DNA of 64,000 nt, taken from assembly GCA_016744795.1 (NCBI GenBank), contig JADGDR010000003.1, positions 1 to 64,000 of the forward strand. The letters are read 5' to 3'. Source of the DNA: Sulfurospirillum sp. Its GTDB lineage: Bacteria > Campylobacterota > Campylobacteria > Campylobacterales > Sulfurospirillaceae. Below are positions 63,618 to 64,000 of this stretch, piece after piece. Position 1 is the stretch's first letter, and each line of letters opens with the position of its first letter. Made by a program: the position numbers and the translations under genes. The notes under the pieces are model-generated. The model searched no databases and was not told the origin of the DNA. It worked only from the letters and a program-made list of their open reading frames with translations.

Positions 63618-64000
63618 TTATTTTAGAAAAACCACCTCACCTTGTGGTACAACATATTTAGTTCCATCTGCTGATTTATAAGAAAATGATCCGCTACCTT
63701 TAATGACACCTATATTAGATTTTTTTTCCATCCAGTCACCTTTAAATTTTTCTGCATAAAAGTACTTATTATCCATACCACTAATTAATCCTTTTTGAGT
63801 AATTTTCCCAAATAGTGATTTTTCATCTAGCCTCTGAATCATTTTTCCAATAAATATATAACATTTATCATTATTTGTTACCATGTCCACTTCTGTAAAC
63901 AATTTTTTCTTTTCTATTTCATCACATTCATTTTCAATAAGTGCATAGGCTTTTTTAAAAGTATCGGCACTACTAAAATATAGGTTTTGGCTAAAAATGT
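63618..64000 (-). CDS. C-terminal part of an unidentified gene, cut by the window edge
   Basis: At least 126 residues. The frame is open from the window end to the stop at 63618, so the first internal Met is not the true start. Contains IFSQNLYFSSADTFKKAYAL and, near the end, GSGSFSYKSADGTKYVVPQG, a beta-rich tail. No family recognised. Confidence 0.6.
   Translation of the reverse strand, partial: IFSQNLYFSSADTFKKAYALIENECDEIEKKKLFTEVDMVTNNDKCYIFIGKMIQRLDEKSLFGKITQKGLISGMDNKYFYAEKFKGDWMEKKSNIGVIKGSGSFSYKSADGTKYVVPQGEVVFLK

Noticed and set aside
37000-64000. CRISPR array or Cas genes
   Set aside because: No regularly spaced repeats were seen. The Cas4-like domain in the DUF2779 protein is not accompanied by any cas gene.
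1-64000. tRNA or rRNA genes
   Set aside because: No cloverleaf-like or rRNA-like segment was recognised by eye on either strand, including at the island edges. A covariance-model search would be decisive.

Overview
The window reads as chromosomal DNA of a free-living Campylobacterota (epsilonproteobacterium), closest in feel to the Sulfurimonas/Arcobacter groups. The signs are strong A+T richness, a FlgS-type sigma-54 flagellar kinase, a TrkA/TrkH potassium operon, a DUF1538/PII-like/CBS operon, and a DnaE of the group's type. The genus is inferred from gene content, not proven.

Layout. 1-8 kb: small housekeeping and hypothetical genes (DUF6172-like protein, parvulin isomerase, lipoprotein), a YqhD-like iron alcohol dehydrogenase, an AraC regulator divergent from a TonB-dependent receptor, a cysteine-desulfurase-like enzyme and a sirtuin. 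8-16.6 kb: a Kef-type antiporter, then a tripartite tricarboxylate transport locus (TctD/TctE two-component system, an orphan TctC-like binding protein convergent with the kinase, PrpF isomerase, TctC, TctB, TctA). 16.9-24.4 kb: one tightly overlapping operon (secreted protein, TrkA, TrkH, DUF234 protein, FlgS, DUF1538 membrane protein, PII-like protein, CBS protein). 24.4-37 kb: a chemotaxis receptor, a DEDDh exonuclease with a DUF711 protein, DnaE with a duplicated OB-type segment, a YhiN-type flavoprotein, CvfB and an ABC-F ATPase.

37.4-63.4 kb is a defence island, almost all on the minus strand with genes overlapping or nearly touching. In transcription order it holds a DUF2779 nuclease, McrB, McrC, a four-gene Wadjet-like SMC system (C-D-A-B order), a PLD-fold/SNF2 helicase, DUF4391, a Septu pair (PtuA/PtuB), a type III methyltransferase (Mod), a nucleoid-associated NdpA-like protein, a membrane protein, the type III Res subunit and an unknown protein. 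A WYL regulator stands divergently at the upstream end beside two small membrane proteins, with a dyad operator between them. At the downstream end lie a hairpin and a tandem 12-bp repeat that may mark the island edge.

Two things stand out beyond ordinary annotation. First, a palindrome CTTTACATGTAAAG and close variants recur at least 17 times, mostly inside coding sequence, with six copies in one flavoprotein gene. Second, the island is built of nested modules: McrBC is translationally linked to a Wadjet-like SMC complex, and a Septu pair plus an NdpA/membrane-protein pair sit inside an operon that otherwise looks like a helicase-linked type III restriction system.
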